Positions 14,749 to 24,900 of a stretch of DNA of 64,000 nt are shown one piece after another. The stretch is from Streptomyces sp. NBRC 110035 (GTDB lineage: Bacteria; Actinomycetota; Actinomycetes; Streptomycetales; Streptomycetaceae). Under the pieces are notes generated by a model. It saw nothing but the letters and a program-made list of their open reading frames with translations, was not told the origin of the DNA and searched no databases. The DNA lies in the NCBI RefSeq assembly GCF_000829695.1, contig NZ_BBNN01000027.1, positions 62,001 through 126,000 on the forward strand. The letters are read 5' to 3'. The position numbers were made by a program, and so were the translations under genes. Positions within the stretch are counted from its first letter, which is position 1. Every line of letters starts with the position of its first letter.

Positions 14749-15789
14749 TCACAGCCGGACCGGTCCGCCCCGCCGCAAAACCCGCACGCCCCACCCCCGG
14801 CCCCCCTCTCCCCGCCCACCCGCCGGCCCCGCACCCCGACCCGCCGGCACGGCCCCCCGGCCGCCGGGCCCGTCCGCCTCTCCGCCGGGCCCGTCCGGCC
14901 CGGCCGCGGGCTCTCCCGTCCGGCCCACCCGCCGCTCCCGTCCCCCGAACGACGCGAGGGCCACACCACCCACCAGCAGGGCCGCCGCCCACCACCGCAG
15001 CGGGCTCACCGGCTCGCCCAGGAACAGGGCCGCCGACGACATCCCGAAGACCGGTACCAGCAGGGAGAACGGCGCCACCGTCGACGCGGGGTGACGGCGC
15101 AGCAGCCATCCCCAGGCCCCGAAGCCGAACACGGTGGCGCCCCAGGCCACGAACAGCAGGGCGCCCGCCCCCGGCAGGTCCAGCACGCCCAGCGCCTCCA
15201 GGTCCCGCGAGGGGCCCTCCAGGAGCAGCGAGAGCGCCAGCAGCGGCAGGACCGGCACCGTGCTCACCCAGATCATGAAGTTCAGGGCGTCGTCGGGCGC
15301 CGCCCTGCGGGTCAGCACGTTCGACACGCCCCAGCAGGCCGCGGCGGCGATGATCAGGGCGAACGCTCCCAGAGGACCCGAGGTGCCCTCGTCGACGGCG
15401 GCGACGCCGATTCCGGCCAGGGCCACCGCCATGCCCACCAGCCGGATGCGCGCGGGCCGTTCGCCGAGGAGCAGGAACGCGAACAGGGCCGTGAAGACCG
15501 CCTGGATCTGGAGCACCAGGGAGGTCAGCCCGGCCGGCATGCCCGCGTCCATGCCGACGAACACCAGCCCGAACTTGGCCACCCCGAGGGCGAGGCCCAC
15601 CCCCACGATCCACTTCCACGCCACCCTGGGGCGTCCCACCAGGAAGACCGCGGGGACCGCCGCCGTGAGGAAGCGCAGCGCGGAGAACAGCAGCGGCGGG
15701 AAGCGGTCGAGGCCGATCTCGATGACGACGAAGTTCACGCCCCAGACAGCGGCGACGAGAACGGCGAGCAGGGCGTGGGAAGGTCGCAT
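14749..15789 (-). CDS. EamA/DMT family transporter
   Basis: 346 residues. Ten hydrophobic segments in two EamA repeats, beginning HALLAVLVAAVWGVNFVVIE and repeating at LGAFALIIAAAACWGVSNVL near 144-163; GLTSLVLQIQAVFTALFAFL near 91 and APFSLLVPVFGMSSAALFLG near 242 are paired elements of the two repeats. After about residue 280 comes a 65-residue Gly/Arg/Pro tail produced by reading through the low-complexity tract, which is not part of the family. ATG 15789 is 90 bases from the divergent LysR gene. Probably a metabolite exporter controlled by that regulator, a common Streptomyces pairing; the substrate is unknown. Confidence 0.85.
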   Translation of the reverse strand: MRPSHALLAVLVAAVWGVNFVVIEIGLDRFPPLLFSALRFLTAAVPAVFLVGRPRVAWKWIVGVGLALGVAKFGLVFVGMDAGMPAGLTSLVLQIQAVFTALFAFLLLGERPARIRLVGMAVALAGIGVAAVDEGTSGPLGAFALIIAAAACWGVSNVLTRRAAPDDALNFMIWVSTVPVLPLLALSLLLEGPSRDLEALGVLDLPGAGALLFVAWGATVFGFGAWGWLLRRHPASTVAPFSLLVPVFGMSSAALFLGEPVSPLRWWAAALLVGGVALASFGGRERRVGRTGEPAAGPDGPGGEADGPGGRGAVPAGRGAGPAGGRGEGGRGWGVRVLRRGGPVRL

Positions 15790-15879
15790 ACGTCGAGGAT
15801 CACCGCCCGCGACCCTTCAGCACCAGCGAAGATTCCTGCATGGTGGGTTGAAGCACCGCTTACCGATCGGGGAGCCGTC

Positions 15880-16857
15880 ATGCTCGACCTCCAGCGCCTG
15901 CGCGCCCTGCACGCCGTGTCCGTGCACGGGACCGTCGGAGCCGCCGCCGCGGCGCTCGGCTACACCTCCTCCGCCGTCTCCCAGCAGATCGCCAAGCTGG
16001 AGCGGGAGACCAGGACCGTGCTGCTGGAGCGGGAGGGCCGGGGCGTGCGGCTGACCGACGCGGCGCACCACCTCGTCGCCACCGCGCAGGAGCTGCTGGC
16101 GATCGTGGAGCGCGCCGAGACCGAGCTGGAGGAGCGGCGCGGGGTGCCGTCCGGGCGGCTGACGATCGCCGCGTTCGCGTCGGCGGCCCGCGGGCTGATG
16201 CCGCCCGTACTGGCCGACCTGGCCGGGCGGCACCCCGCGCTCGACACCCGGCTGACCGAGGTCGACCCGCACCTGTCCGTGGACCTGGTCGCCAAGGGTG
16301 CGGTCGATCTCGTCGTCGCGCACGACTGGGACATCGCGCCGCTGCCCGCCCCGGCGGGCGTGGAGCAGGCGGTCGTCGGGGACGACCTGTGCGACCTGCT
16401 GGTGCCGCGCGGGCATCCGTTCGCGGAGCGCGGCACGGCGGTACGGCGCGAGGAGCTGGGCGGCGAGCGGTGGATCTGCCAGCCGCCGGGGCGGGTCTGC
16501 CACGCGTGGCTGGTGCGCACCCTGCGTACCGCCGGGCACGAGCCGGACATCGTGCACCAGGCGGACGAGAACCCGACCCTGGTCGCCCTGGTGGCGGCCG
16601 GGCTCGGCATCGCGCTGATCCCCCGGCTCGGGCGCGGCCCGCTGCCCGACGGGGTGGTGGAGGTCCCGCTCGACCCGATGCCCGTGCGGCACGTGTACGC
16701 GCTGTGGCGGGCCGGCGCGGCCCGCCGTCCGGCGATCGCGGAGACCGTCCGCACCCTGCGCGTCCACTGGCCCGCCGTCTCGGCGCACCGGCCGCCCGCG
16801 CACCGGGCGTCCCGGACACCCCTGGCGTCCCGGGCCCCGGCGTCCGCCCCGGACTGA
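15880..16857 (+). CDS. LysR-family transcriptional regulator
   Basis: 325 residues. N-terminal winged HTH: LDLQRLRALHAVSVHGTVGA at 2-21 followed by AAALGYTSSAVSQQIAKLE, then the linker and a substrate-binding domain from GRLTIAAFASAARGLMPPVL. ATG 15880 has GGGGAG about seven bases upstream. The Ala/Pro/Arg-rich C-terminal 25 residues are likely disordered. Divergent from the EamA transporter gene with a 90-base shared promoter, so the usual inference is activation or repression of that exporter in response to a small molecule. Confidence 0.87.
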   Translation: MLDLQRLRALHAVSVHGTVGAAAAALGYTSSAVSQQIAKLERETRTVLLEREGRGVRLTDAAHHLVATAQELLAIVERAETELEERRGVPSGRLTIAAFASAARGLMPPVLADLAGRHPALDTRLTEVDPHLSVDLVAKGAVDLVVAHDWDIAPLPAPAGVEQAVVGDDLCDLLVPRGHPFAERGTAVRREELGGERWICQPPGRVCHAWLVRTLRTAGHEPDIVHQADENPTLVALVAAGLGIALIPRLGRGPLPDGVVEVPLDPMPVRHVYALWRAGAARRPAIAETVRTLRVHWPAVSAHRPPAHRASRTPLASRAPASAPD

Positions 16858-17159
16858 GACGTCCGTCCGCGCCCGGGAGCCCCCGCCCGCCCCCTTCCGC
16901 GCCCTCCCTCGCCCTACGCGGGCTGCCGGAGGAGTCCGCGCGGCGCGGTGCCGGCCCCTCGCCCCTGGCTGCGACGCCGGCCCACCCCCCTCCGCCGTAC
17001 CGCGGCCGGCGGCCCCGCCCGCACCTTCCGGCCGACCACGCCCGCCGACCGCGCCCACCCCCGCACACCCTTGACTGGCAGAAACTTCCCGGATATTGGT
17101 GACCCTTCGGCAGTTTCCTTCAGCGGATCCCCCACGGATCACCTCCCAAAGGAGCGCAC
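16858..17159. other. 302-base intergenic, promoter for the GH3 gene
   Basis: Mostly C/G-rich with no convincing reading frame. The right end is less GC-rich and contains the promoter listed at 17071-17099. Confidence 0.5.
17071..17099 (+). promoter_or_regulatory. Vegetative-type promoter for the GH3 hexosaminidase
   Basis: TTGACT at 17071-17076, 17-base spacer, TATTGG at 17094-17099, close to the principal sigma factor consensus. The gene starts 60 bases downstream with an AAAGGAG ribosome site. Confidence 0.6.
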
Positions 17160-19055
17160 GTGCCCGACAGCAGCACGGGAAGCACAGGAAACACGGAGGG
17201 CACGGAGGGCACGGAGGGGAGCGCTGCCGCGTGTCCGTCCAGACGGGCCGTCCTCGCCGCGACGACGGCGGTCACCACCGCCCTCGCCGCCGGGACCGCC
17301 GCGCACGCGGCCGGCGCCTCCAAAGCCCCCGCGGGCCCCGCGGGCCCGGACGACCGCAGGCTCCGCGCCCTCCTCTCCCGGATGACCCTGGAGGAGAAGG
17401 TCGGCCAGCTGTTCGTGATGCGGGTCTACGGCCACTCCGCCACCGAACCCGACCAGGCCGACATCGACGCCAACCTCGAGGAGATCGGCGTGCGCACGGC
17501 CGCCGAACTGCTGGAGAAGTACCGGGTCGGCGGCATCATCTACTTCACCTGGGCGCACAACACCCGCGATCCGCACCAGATCGCGAGCCTCTCCAACGGC
17601 ATCCAGAAGGCGTCCCTCGGTCTGCCGCGCGGTCTGCCGGTGCTCATCTCCACCGACCAGGAGCACGGCGTCGTGGCCCGCGTCGGCGCGCCGGCGACCC
17701 TGTTCCCCGGCGCGATGGCCGTCGGGGCGGGCGGCTCCCGCTCCGACGCGCGCACCCTCGGCCGGATCGCGGGGCGTGAGCTGCGCGCCCTGGGCATCCG
17801 TCAGGACTACGCCCCGGTGGCCGACGTGAACGTCAACCCGGCCAACCCGGTCATCGGCGTACGGTCCTTCGGGGCCGAGCCCCGGGCGGTGGCGCGGCTG
17901 GTGGCCGCCGAGGCCGCCGGGTTCCGGCAGTCGGGGGTCACGGCGACCGCCAAGCACTTCCCCGGGCACGGCGACACCGCCGTCGACAGCCACACCGGCC
18001 TCCCGGTGATCACCCACAGCCGTGAGCAGTGGGAGCGGTTGGACGCGCCGCCGTTCCGGGCGGCGATCGCCGCGGGCATCGACTCGATCATGACGGCCCA
18101 TCTGATGGTCCCGGCGCTCGACGCCTCCGAGGACCCGGCGACCCTCTCGCGCCCGATCCTCACCGGCATCCTCCGCGAGGAGCTGGGCTACGACGGGGTC
18201 GTGGTCACCGACTCCCTCGGCATGGAGGGGGTGCGGACGAAGTACGGCGACGACCGGGTGCCGGTGCTGGCCCTGAAGGCGGGTGTGGACCAGCTGCTCA
18301 ACCCGCCGTCCCTGGACGTGGCGTGGAACGCCGTCCTGAGGGCCGTCCGGGACGGCGAACTGACCGAGGCCCGGCTCGACGAATCGATCCTGCGCGTGCT
18401 GCGCCTGAAGGCGGGACTGGGCCTGTTCGAGGACCCGTACGCCTCCCCGGGCGGTGTGGACCGCACGGTCGGCACCCGGGCGCACCGGGCGGCGGCCGAC
18501 CGGATCGCCGAACGGAGCACCACCCTGCTGGTCAACGAGGGCCGTGTGCTGCCCCTGTCGCGGCGCAGGCAGCCGAGGCTGCTGGTCGTCGGCGCCGACC
18601 CGGCCTCCCCGTCCGGTACGACGGGACCGCCGACCGGTGTGCTGGCGGGCGCGCTGGGCGAGCTGGGGTTCACCGCCACCGCCCTGTCCACCGGTACCGC
18701 GCCGTCCGCGGCGACGATCGACCGGGCCGTGGCCGCCGCCGGGGAGGCGGACGCCGTGGTCGTCGGGACGTACGACGTGACGGCGGCGAGCAGCCAGCGG
18801 ACGCTGGTCGAGCGGCTCCTGGCGACCGGCAGGCCGGTGGTCGCGGTGGCGATCCGCAACCCGTACGACGTGGCCCATCTGCCCGCCGTGCCGGCGTACC
18901 TGGCGACGTACTCGTGGACCGACGTGGAACTGCGGGCCGCGGCCCGGGTGATCGCGGGCCGGGTGGAGCCGCGCGGGACGCTGCCGGTGCCGGTGCAGCG
19001 GGCGGACGACCCGGCGGCGGTGCTCTACCCGGTCGGGCACGGGCTGACGTACTGA
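17160..19055 (+). CDS. Tat-exported GH3 beta-N-acetylhexosaminidase (NagZ-like)
   Basis: 631 residues. The N-terminus has a short TEG repeat, then a Tat signal with twin Arg at 28-29 (PSRRAVLAATT) and a hydrophobic stretch ending AAHA. GH3 domain: GLPVLISTDQEHGVVARVG near 158, KHFPGHGDTAVDSHTGLPVI from Lys265 (the NagZ-type His/Asp acid-base loop), MTAHLMVPALD near 310 and the nucleophile Asp351 in VVTDSLGM. A C-terminal alpha/beta domain follows from about residue 440. GTG 17160 has AAAGGAG six bases upstream. It likely removes terminal N-acetylglucosamine from chitin or peptidoglycan fragments outside the cell. A single gene with its own promoter. Confidence 0.88.
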   Translation: MPDSSTGSTGNTEGTEGTEGSAAACPSRRAVLAATTAVTTALAAGTAAHAAGASKAPAGPAGPDDRRLRALLSRMTLEEKVGQLFVMRVYGHSATEPDQADIDANLEEIGVRTAAELLEKYRVGGIIYFTWAHNTRDPHQIASLSNGIQKASLGLPRGLPVLISTDQEHGVVARVGAPATLFPGAMAVGAGGSRSDARTLGRIAGRELRALGIRQDYAPVADVNVNPANPVIGVRSFGAEPRAVARLVAAEAAGFRQSGVTATAKHFPGHGDTAVDSHTGLPVITHSREQWERLDAPPFRAAIAAGIDSIMTAHLMVPALDASEDPATLSRPILTGILREELGYDGVVVTDSLGMEGVRTKYGDDRVPVLALKAGVDQLLNPPSLDVAWNAVLRAVRDGELTEARLDESILRVLRLKAGLGLFEDPYASPGGVDRTVGTRAHRAAADRIAERSTTLLVNEGRVLPLSRRRQPRLLVVGADPASPSGTTGPPTGVLAGALGELGFTATALSTGTAPSAATIDRAVAAAGEADAVVVGTYDVTAASSQRTLVERLLATGRPVVAVAIRNPYDVAHLPAVPAYLATYSWTDVELRAAARVIAGRVEPRGTLPVPVQRADDPAAVLYPVGHGLTY

Positions 19056-19234
19056 CCACGGCGACCGGCCACGGCACCCGGGTTCCGCCCTCCCCGGGTG
19101 GCCCCCTGACGTAGCGCCCGTACGTCACACACCCGACACGCCCTCACCGACGTGCGCACAACATGCCGTATGTCCGGTGTGGCCCGCTGTGGCGGGTCAC
19201 ACTGGACGGAGGTGTCCGGGGGAGGGTGACGCAC

Positions 19235-19876
19235 GTGAGAAGTTCCCTGGGTGCGGTGTGCGCGCTCTCCGTGCTGGCCGCGGCCCTGTCGGCCGGCTGC
19301 CAGAGCGCGCCGGGCGGCGCCGGGGAGGACGGCCGCCCGGACGGACGGCGGACGGCGACGGTGTCACCGGCGCCGACCCGGCCCTTCGGGTACGGGGCGG
19401 TGTTCCTCGGGATCGACGAGTGCAGTTCGTTCGGCCGGACCAGTTTCACCGAGGTGCCGTGCACGAGCGAGCGGGCGGCGGCCCGGGTCGTCGCCCGCCA
19501 CGACGGAACCGTCCGGGACGGGCCGCGCTGCCCCGCCACCACGGACTTCGTCCTGCACATCGGCGAGCAGCGCCCCGTGTCCGACGAGGACGGCGACGGG
19601 GCGGTGCCGCGCGGCTACGCCTGCATGCGCAACCTCCAGCCCCCTCACCCGGGTGATCCCGGCGGCGGGGGCGGGCCGCGCACCATCGTCGGCGACTGCG
19701 TCCACGGCCTGGACGGCGGGCAGGTCCGCGAGACGGCCTGCGACGGTACGGGGGAACACGCGCCGGAGTACGAGGTGACGAAGGCCGTGGACGCCAGGCA
19801 CGCGTGCCCGGCGTCCACGACCCTCTACGTGCGGCTCGGCGGCGGTTCACCGGTGGGCTGCGCCCGCCCGGTGTGA
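19235..19876 (+). CDS. Putative lipoprotein of unknown function
   Basis: 213 residues. Signal peptide with a lipobox LSAGC (Cys about 23), then a Pro/Gly-rich linker and a Cys-containing domain. Two similar modules are suggested by FLGIDECSSFGRTSFTEVPC and TIVGDCVHGLDGGQVRETAC, each followed by a segment ending ARHACPA- or GPRCPAT-like, so an internal duplication with paired Cys residues is likely. GTG 19235 was chosen for its GGAGGG ribosome site eight bases upstream; the GTG at 19226 lies within that site. Probably anchored on the outer face of the membrane. No enzymatic motif recognised. Confidence 0.75.
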   Translation: MRSSLGAVCALSVLAAALSAGCQSAPGGAGEDGRPDGRRTATVSPAPTRPFGYGAVFLGIDECSSFGRTSFTEVPCTSERAAARVVARHDGTVRDGPRCPATTDFVLHIGEQRPVSDEDGDGAVPRGYACMRNLQPPHPGDPGGGGGPRTIVGDCVHGLDGGQVRETACDGTGEHAPEYEVTKAVDARHACPASTTLYVRLGGGSPVGCARPV

Positions 19877-19894
19877 GCCGTCGCCGCCCACGCC

Positions 19895-21328
19895 CTAGCG
19901 GTGCAGCGCGGGTTCCCGCTCGATGTCCCGCACGTCCAGCCTGCGGTCGAACTTCGCCAGCGGCTTCGCCCCGGCCGGGTCTTTCTTGACCGCGTCCGGC
20001 GCGACGCCCGCCCAGTCGAGGATGCGGGCCGTGGCGAGCGCCCTCTCCTCGTCGACCAGACCGGCCACGTCGGCACCGTGGTTCATGCCGGGGGCGGTCA
20101 TGACGTACGAGTCGCGCGCGCCCCTGCCGATCCGGAAGGGTTCGGCGCCCCACGGGTCGTTCTCGCCGTAGACGAAGAGCATCCGCCGGGCGTTGTGCCG
20201 CACCCAGGTGTCGACGTCCCGCATGGCCCGGCGGTCGAACGTCATCGGGATCGAGCGGGGCACGAAGTGGCGCGGCGGCTGGTAGCCGTAGCGGACGTAC
20301 TTCTTCTCGATGTGCGGGAAGCGGATCGTCGGCGCGCCGAGCTGCGTACCGGCCTGGTAGTAGTACGGCGTGTACGGGGACAGGCCCTGGTCCGTGTAGA
20401 ACGAGAAGCCGGAGATCGTGTCGACCGAGGTCCAGATCTCGTCGTCGGTGGCGTTCTCGGCGTCCGCCGGGATCTGCGCGCAGTCCGCCACGCTGCCGTA
20501 CTGCCAGAAGCCCCACACGTAGTCGAGGACGACCGCCTCGTACGCCCTGTCCAGGCTGCCGACGGTGTCGAAGGTGTAGCCGTTCCCGGCGGCGAGGGCC
20601 TCGTACTTCCGGCTCAGCGCCTCGCGGCGCACCAGTGCCTCGCGCTGCACGCCGTTCAGGCGGGTGCGGCACTCCTCGGTGCCGACCTCCCGGAAGAAGC
20701 GGTCGTAGGCGGAGTCCTCGTGGTTGACCACGTCGTTGGGGGCGACGTAGGCGACGACGCCGTCCATGTCCCGCGGGTAGAAGCGCTCGTAATACGTGGC
20801 GGTCATGCCGCCCTTGGAGCCGCCGGTGGAGATCCACTTCTTCGGGTAGATCCCCTCCAGCGCCCGGTGGATGCGGTGCTGGTCGCTGGCGGCCTGCCAG
20901 ATGTCCAGCGTGGACCAGTCGGCCGGGTCCGGGCGGGAGGGGGTGAAGAAGCGGTACTCCATGGAGACCTGGTTGCCGTCCACGATCTGGGTCGGCTCGC
21001 TGCGGCGGGGCGTCGTCGAGACGTTGTAGCCGCCGGTGAAGAAGACGGTCGGCCGCGCCACGTCCTTGTGCAGCACGGTGATCCGCTGCTGGAAGGTGCC
21101 CCGGGAGGGCCTGCGGTGGTCGACCGGCTGGGTGTACTCGAGGACGAAGAAGCGGTACCCGGTGTACGGCTTCTCCTCGAGAAGGCTCATGCCCGGGACG
21201 GAGAGCAGTCTCTCCTTGATGTCGGTGCCGGCGGTGACGTCGGTCTCGGCGGCGGTGGCCGCACTCGCCGCGCTCACCGTGCCGATCAGCATCGTGAGCG
21301 TCAGCAGCCATCTGAGCGCCTTGCGCAT
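19895..21328 (-). CDS. Secreted S28-type serine peptidase (tripeptidyl aminopeptidase-like)
   Basis: 477 residues. Sec signal peptide MRKALRWLLTLTMLIG ending near SAASA. S28-family features: FVLEYTQPVDHRRPSRGTFQ near 60, KKWISTGGSKGGMTATYYER with nucleophile Ser170, Asp in FVYGENDPWGAEPF and His in TAPGMNHGADV near the C-terminus. ATG 21328 has AGGGGAG five bases upstream; an in-frame longer start would add 33 residues before the signal and is rejected. Homologues in Streptomyces are extracellular prolyl or tripeptidyl aminopeptidases; cleavage preference here is not determined. Confidence 0.87.
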   Translation of the reverse strand: MRKALRWLLTLTMLIGTVSAASAATAAETDVTAGTDIKERLLSVPGMSLLEEKPYTGYRFFVLEYTQPVDHRRPSRGTFQQRITVLHKDVARPTVFFTGGYNVSTTPRRSEPTQIVDGNQVSMEYRFFTPSRPDPADWSTLDIWQAASDQHRIHRALEGIYPKKWISTGGSKGGMTATYYERFYPRDMDGVVAYVAPNDVVNHEDSAYDRFFREVGTEECRTRLNGVQREALVRREALSRKYEALAAGNGYTFDTVGSLDRAYEAVVLDYVWGFWQYGSVADCAQIPADAENATDDEIWTSVDTISGFSFYTDQGLSPYTPYYYQAGTQLGAPTIRFPHIEKKYVRYGYQPPRHFVPRSIPMTFDRRAMRDVDTWVRHNARRMLFVYGENDPWGAEPFRIGRGARDSYVMTAPGMNHGADVAGLVDEERALATARILDWAGVAPDAVKKDPAGAKPLAKFDRRLDVRDIEREPALHR

Positions 21329-21473
21329 GCACACTCCCCTGTCGAACAGATGTGGCCGGAAGCTAACCGACCAACTCGCCCGAGCACCAGGGGACATGGG
21401 GATAACCCTCTGCGCAGAAGAGGGCAAAGGCCTTACGCCGGACAGAAATCGCGGCTCGGGTCCGGGCGCGCGC

Positions 21474-21860
21474 TCAGCACAGGATCCAGCCGGAGCTGAC
21501 CGATCCGCCGGCCACCCTGCCTTCCACCCAGATGCAGCGGCGTCCGGCGTGCACGGTGACCGGGCCGGCGTGCCGCTTGTAGCGGCCCTCGTCGACCACC
21601 GGACGGCCGCCGCGCGCCCGGATGCTCACCGACATCTTCCGCTTGGTGCCGGGCTTCCGGGCGAGGGTCACGGCGCAGAGGTAGCCGCCGCGCTTGTGGA
21701 CGACGACCGAGCCGGTGGAGAACGGCAGGGTGCGCATCTTGCGTCCGGGGCAGTGCGCCGCGGCCTGTGCGTCGGCCGGCGCGGCGACCACCAGCAGCCC
21801 CGCCGCGGTCAGCACCGCCAGGCAGAGCGCGAGCCGCCGGTGTATCGCTCCACTTCCCAC
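21474..21860 (-). CDS. Small secreted protein of unknown function
   Basis: 128 residues. The signal peptide (RRLALCLAVLTAAGLLVVAA) ends near ADAQA. The mature about 90 residues are basic with Cys in AHCPGRK, GGYLCAVT, GRRCIWVEG and the C-terminal WILC, compatible with two disulfides and a small beta-rich secreted fold. GTG 21860 is preceded by GGAGG at seven bases. No family recognised. It lies between two minus-strand genes with no operon link. Confidence 0.72.
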   Translation of the reverse strand: MGSGAIHRRLALCLAVLTAAGLLVVAAPADAQAAAHCPGRKMRTLPFSTGSVVVHKRGGYLCAVTLARKPGTKRKMSVSIRARGGRPVVDEGRYKRHAGPVTVHAGRRCIWVEGRVAGGSVSSGWILC

Positions 21861-21984
21861 TGTCGTTCCTCCCCGTACCGCACCGCATGTGCCGCGACCG
21901 ACGACGTACGGGTGTACGGACGCACGGCGTACCACGGATGGTTGCCCGCCCGCCTCCCCTGCCCCGCGCCCGCCCCCCGCGGGC

Positions 21985-24900
21985 TCACCGTCCCGCGCCG
22001 ACCGGCTCCTCCGGTTCGGCCTGCCCGACGAAGGTCCGCCACAGCGCGGCGTACTTCCCGTCGCGGGCCAGCAGCTCGTCGTGCGTGCCGTCCTCGGCGA
22101 CCCGGCCGTGGTCCATGACGACGACCCGGTCGGCGCGGGCCGCGGTGGTCAGCCGGTGCGCGACCACCAGCGTGGTGCGCCGTCCCGCCAGCCGGTCCGT
22201 CGCCCGGTTCACCTGGGCCTCGGTGGCCAGGTCGAGCGCGGCCGTGGCCTCGTCGAGCAGCAGGACGTCCGGGTCGACGAGTTCGGCGCGGGCCAGCGCG
22301 ATCAGCTGGCGCTGGCCGGCGGAGAGGTTGCGGCCGCGCTCGGCGACCTCGTGCAGGTAGCCGTCCTCCAGCGTGGCGATCATCTCGTGCGCCCCGACCG
22401 CGCGGGCCGCCGCCTCGACCTCGGCGTCGGTGGCGTCGGGGCGGCCGTAGGCGATGGCGTCGCGGATCGTGCCCGGGAAGAGGTAGGCCTCCTGCGGGAC
22501 CACGCCGAGCCGGTGCCGGTACGCGGTGATGTCGAGGTCCCTGAGGTCGGTGCCGTCGACGGTGACCCTGCCCCCGGTCGGGTCGTAGAACCGGGCCACC
22601 AGCTTGACCAGGGTGGACTTCCCCGCCCCGGTCTCGCCGACGAACGCCACGGTCTGCCCGGCGGGGATGTCCAGGTCGATGCCGCCGAGCGCCTCCTCCT
22701 CGTCCCCGTAGGCGAAGCGCACGTCCTCGAAGACGACCCGGCCGCGCAGCGAGGGCACGCCGAGGGGCTTCGCGGCGTCCCGGGTGGACGTCGGCTCCCG
22801 CAGCAGTTCCTGGATGCGGCCCAGGGAGACGGACGCCTGCTGGTAGCCGTCGAAGACCTGGGAGAGCTGCTGCACCGGGGCGAAGAACAGGTCGATGTAG
22901 AGCAGGTACGCGACCAGCGCGCCCGTCGTCAGCGTCCCGTCGTCGACCCTGATCCCGCCCACGACGAGGACCGCCACCGCTGCCGACGACGCCAGGAACT
23001 GCACGAACGGGAAGTACACCGAGATCAGCCACTGGCCCCGGATACGGGCGGCCCGGTAGCCGTCGCTGCGCTCGGCGAAGCGACGGTTGCCCTCCCGCTC
23101 GCGCCCGAAGGCCTGCACGATCCGCAGCCCGGACACCGACTCCTGGAGGTCGGCGTTGACCACCGACACCCGCTCCCGGGCCAGCTCGTACGCCTTCACG
23201 CTGGCCCGGCGGAAGAAGTACGTGGCGATGACCAGCGGGGGCAGCGTGGCGAAGACGACCAGGGCGAGCTGGACGTCGATCACGAGCAGGGCGGCCATGA
23301 TGCCGAAGAAGGTGACCACCGAGACGAAGGCGGTGACCAGGCCCGTCTGCAGGAACGTCGACAGCGCGTCGACGTCGGTGGTCATCCGGGTCATGATCCG
23401 GCCGGTCAGCTCGCGCTCGTAGTAGTCGAGGCCGAGCCGCTGGAGCTGGGCGAAGATCTTCAGCCGCAGTGAGTACAGCACGCGTTCGCCGGTGCGTCCG
23501 GTCATCCGGATCTCGCCGGTCTGCGCCGCCCACTGGACGACCACCGCGAGCAGGCCGAGCAGGGCCGCCGCCCAGACCGCGCCGAGGGCGGCCCGGGTGA
23601 CGCCGTCGTCGATGCCGTTCCGGATCAGCACCGGCAGCAGCAGGCCCGCGCCGGCGTCCACCGCGACGAGGCCGAGGCTGACGAGCAGGGGCGTGCGGAA
23701 GCCGCGCAGGAGGCGGCGCAGGCCGTAGGACTCCTCCGGCTGCACGGCCCGGCGCTCGTCGACGTCGGGGAGGTCGTCGGCCGGGGGCAGCGCCGCGACC
23801 TGGGCGAGCAGTTCCGGGGTGGCCGGGCTGCCGGCCAGGGCGGTGTCCTTGGGCTCGCGGTCGCCGGTCCACAGGTGGGGGGTGACCCCGCGTTCGGCGT
23901 CGAACTCGGCGTCCAGCTCCGCGCGGACCGTGGTGCCGGCGGTGTCGTCCTCGCGGAGGACGACGGCCGGGTGGTGGCCCGGGGAGACGCCGCCCAGCTC
24001 GTCGGGGTCGGTGAGCAGCCGGCGGTAGAGGGCGGAGCGCCGCTGCAGCTCGTCGTGGGTGCCTATGTCGGCGAGCCGGCCGCCGTCGAGGACGGCGATG
24101 CGGTCGGCGAGGTTCAGGGTGGAGCGGCGGTGCGCGATCAGCAGGGTGGTGCGGCCGCGCATGACCTCGGCCAGCGCCTCGTGGATCTCGTGCTCGACGC
24201 GGGCGTCCACGGCGGAGGTGGCGTCGTCGAGCACCAGCAGGCGCGGGTCGGTGAGGAGGGCGCGGGCGAGCGCGACGCGCTGGCGCTGGCCGCCGGAGAG
24301 GGTCAGTCCGTGCTCGCCGACGGTGGTGTCGTAGCCGTCGGGCAGCTCCGTGATGAACCGGTCGGCCTGGGCGGCGCGGGCGGCGGCCACGATCTGTTCC
24401 CCGGTCGCGTCCGGGCGGCCGTACGCGATGTTGGCCCGCACGGTGTCGGAGAAGAGGAAGGAGTCCTCCGGGACCAGCCCGATCGCGGCCCGCAGCGACT
24501 CGGCGGTCAGTTCGCGCACGTCGTGCCCGCCGACGAGGACGGCGCCGCCGGTGACGTCGTAGAAGCGCGGCAGGAGCAGGGAGACGGTGGACTTCCCGGA
24601 GCCGGAGGCGCCGACGACGGCGAGGGTCTCGCCGGGCCGGATCTCGAAGGACAGACCGTTCAGGACGGGGCGGGCGGGGTCGTAGCCGAAGGAGACGTCG
24701 TCGAACTCGACGGTCGCGGGGGCGTCGGCGGGGAGCTCCTTGGTGCCGTCGGCGAGGGCCGGCTCGGTGTCGATCAGTTCCAGGACGCGCTCGGTGGCGG
24801 CCCGCGCCTGCTGCCCGACGGTCAGCACGACGGCGAGCATCCTGACCGGGCCGACCAGCTGGGCGAGGTAGGTGGAGAAGGCGACGAACGTGCCCAGTGT

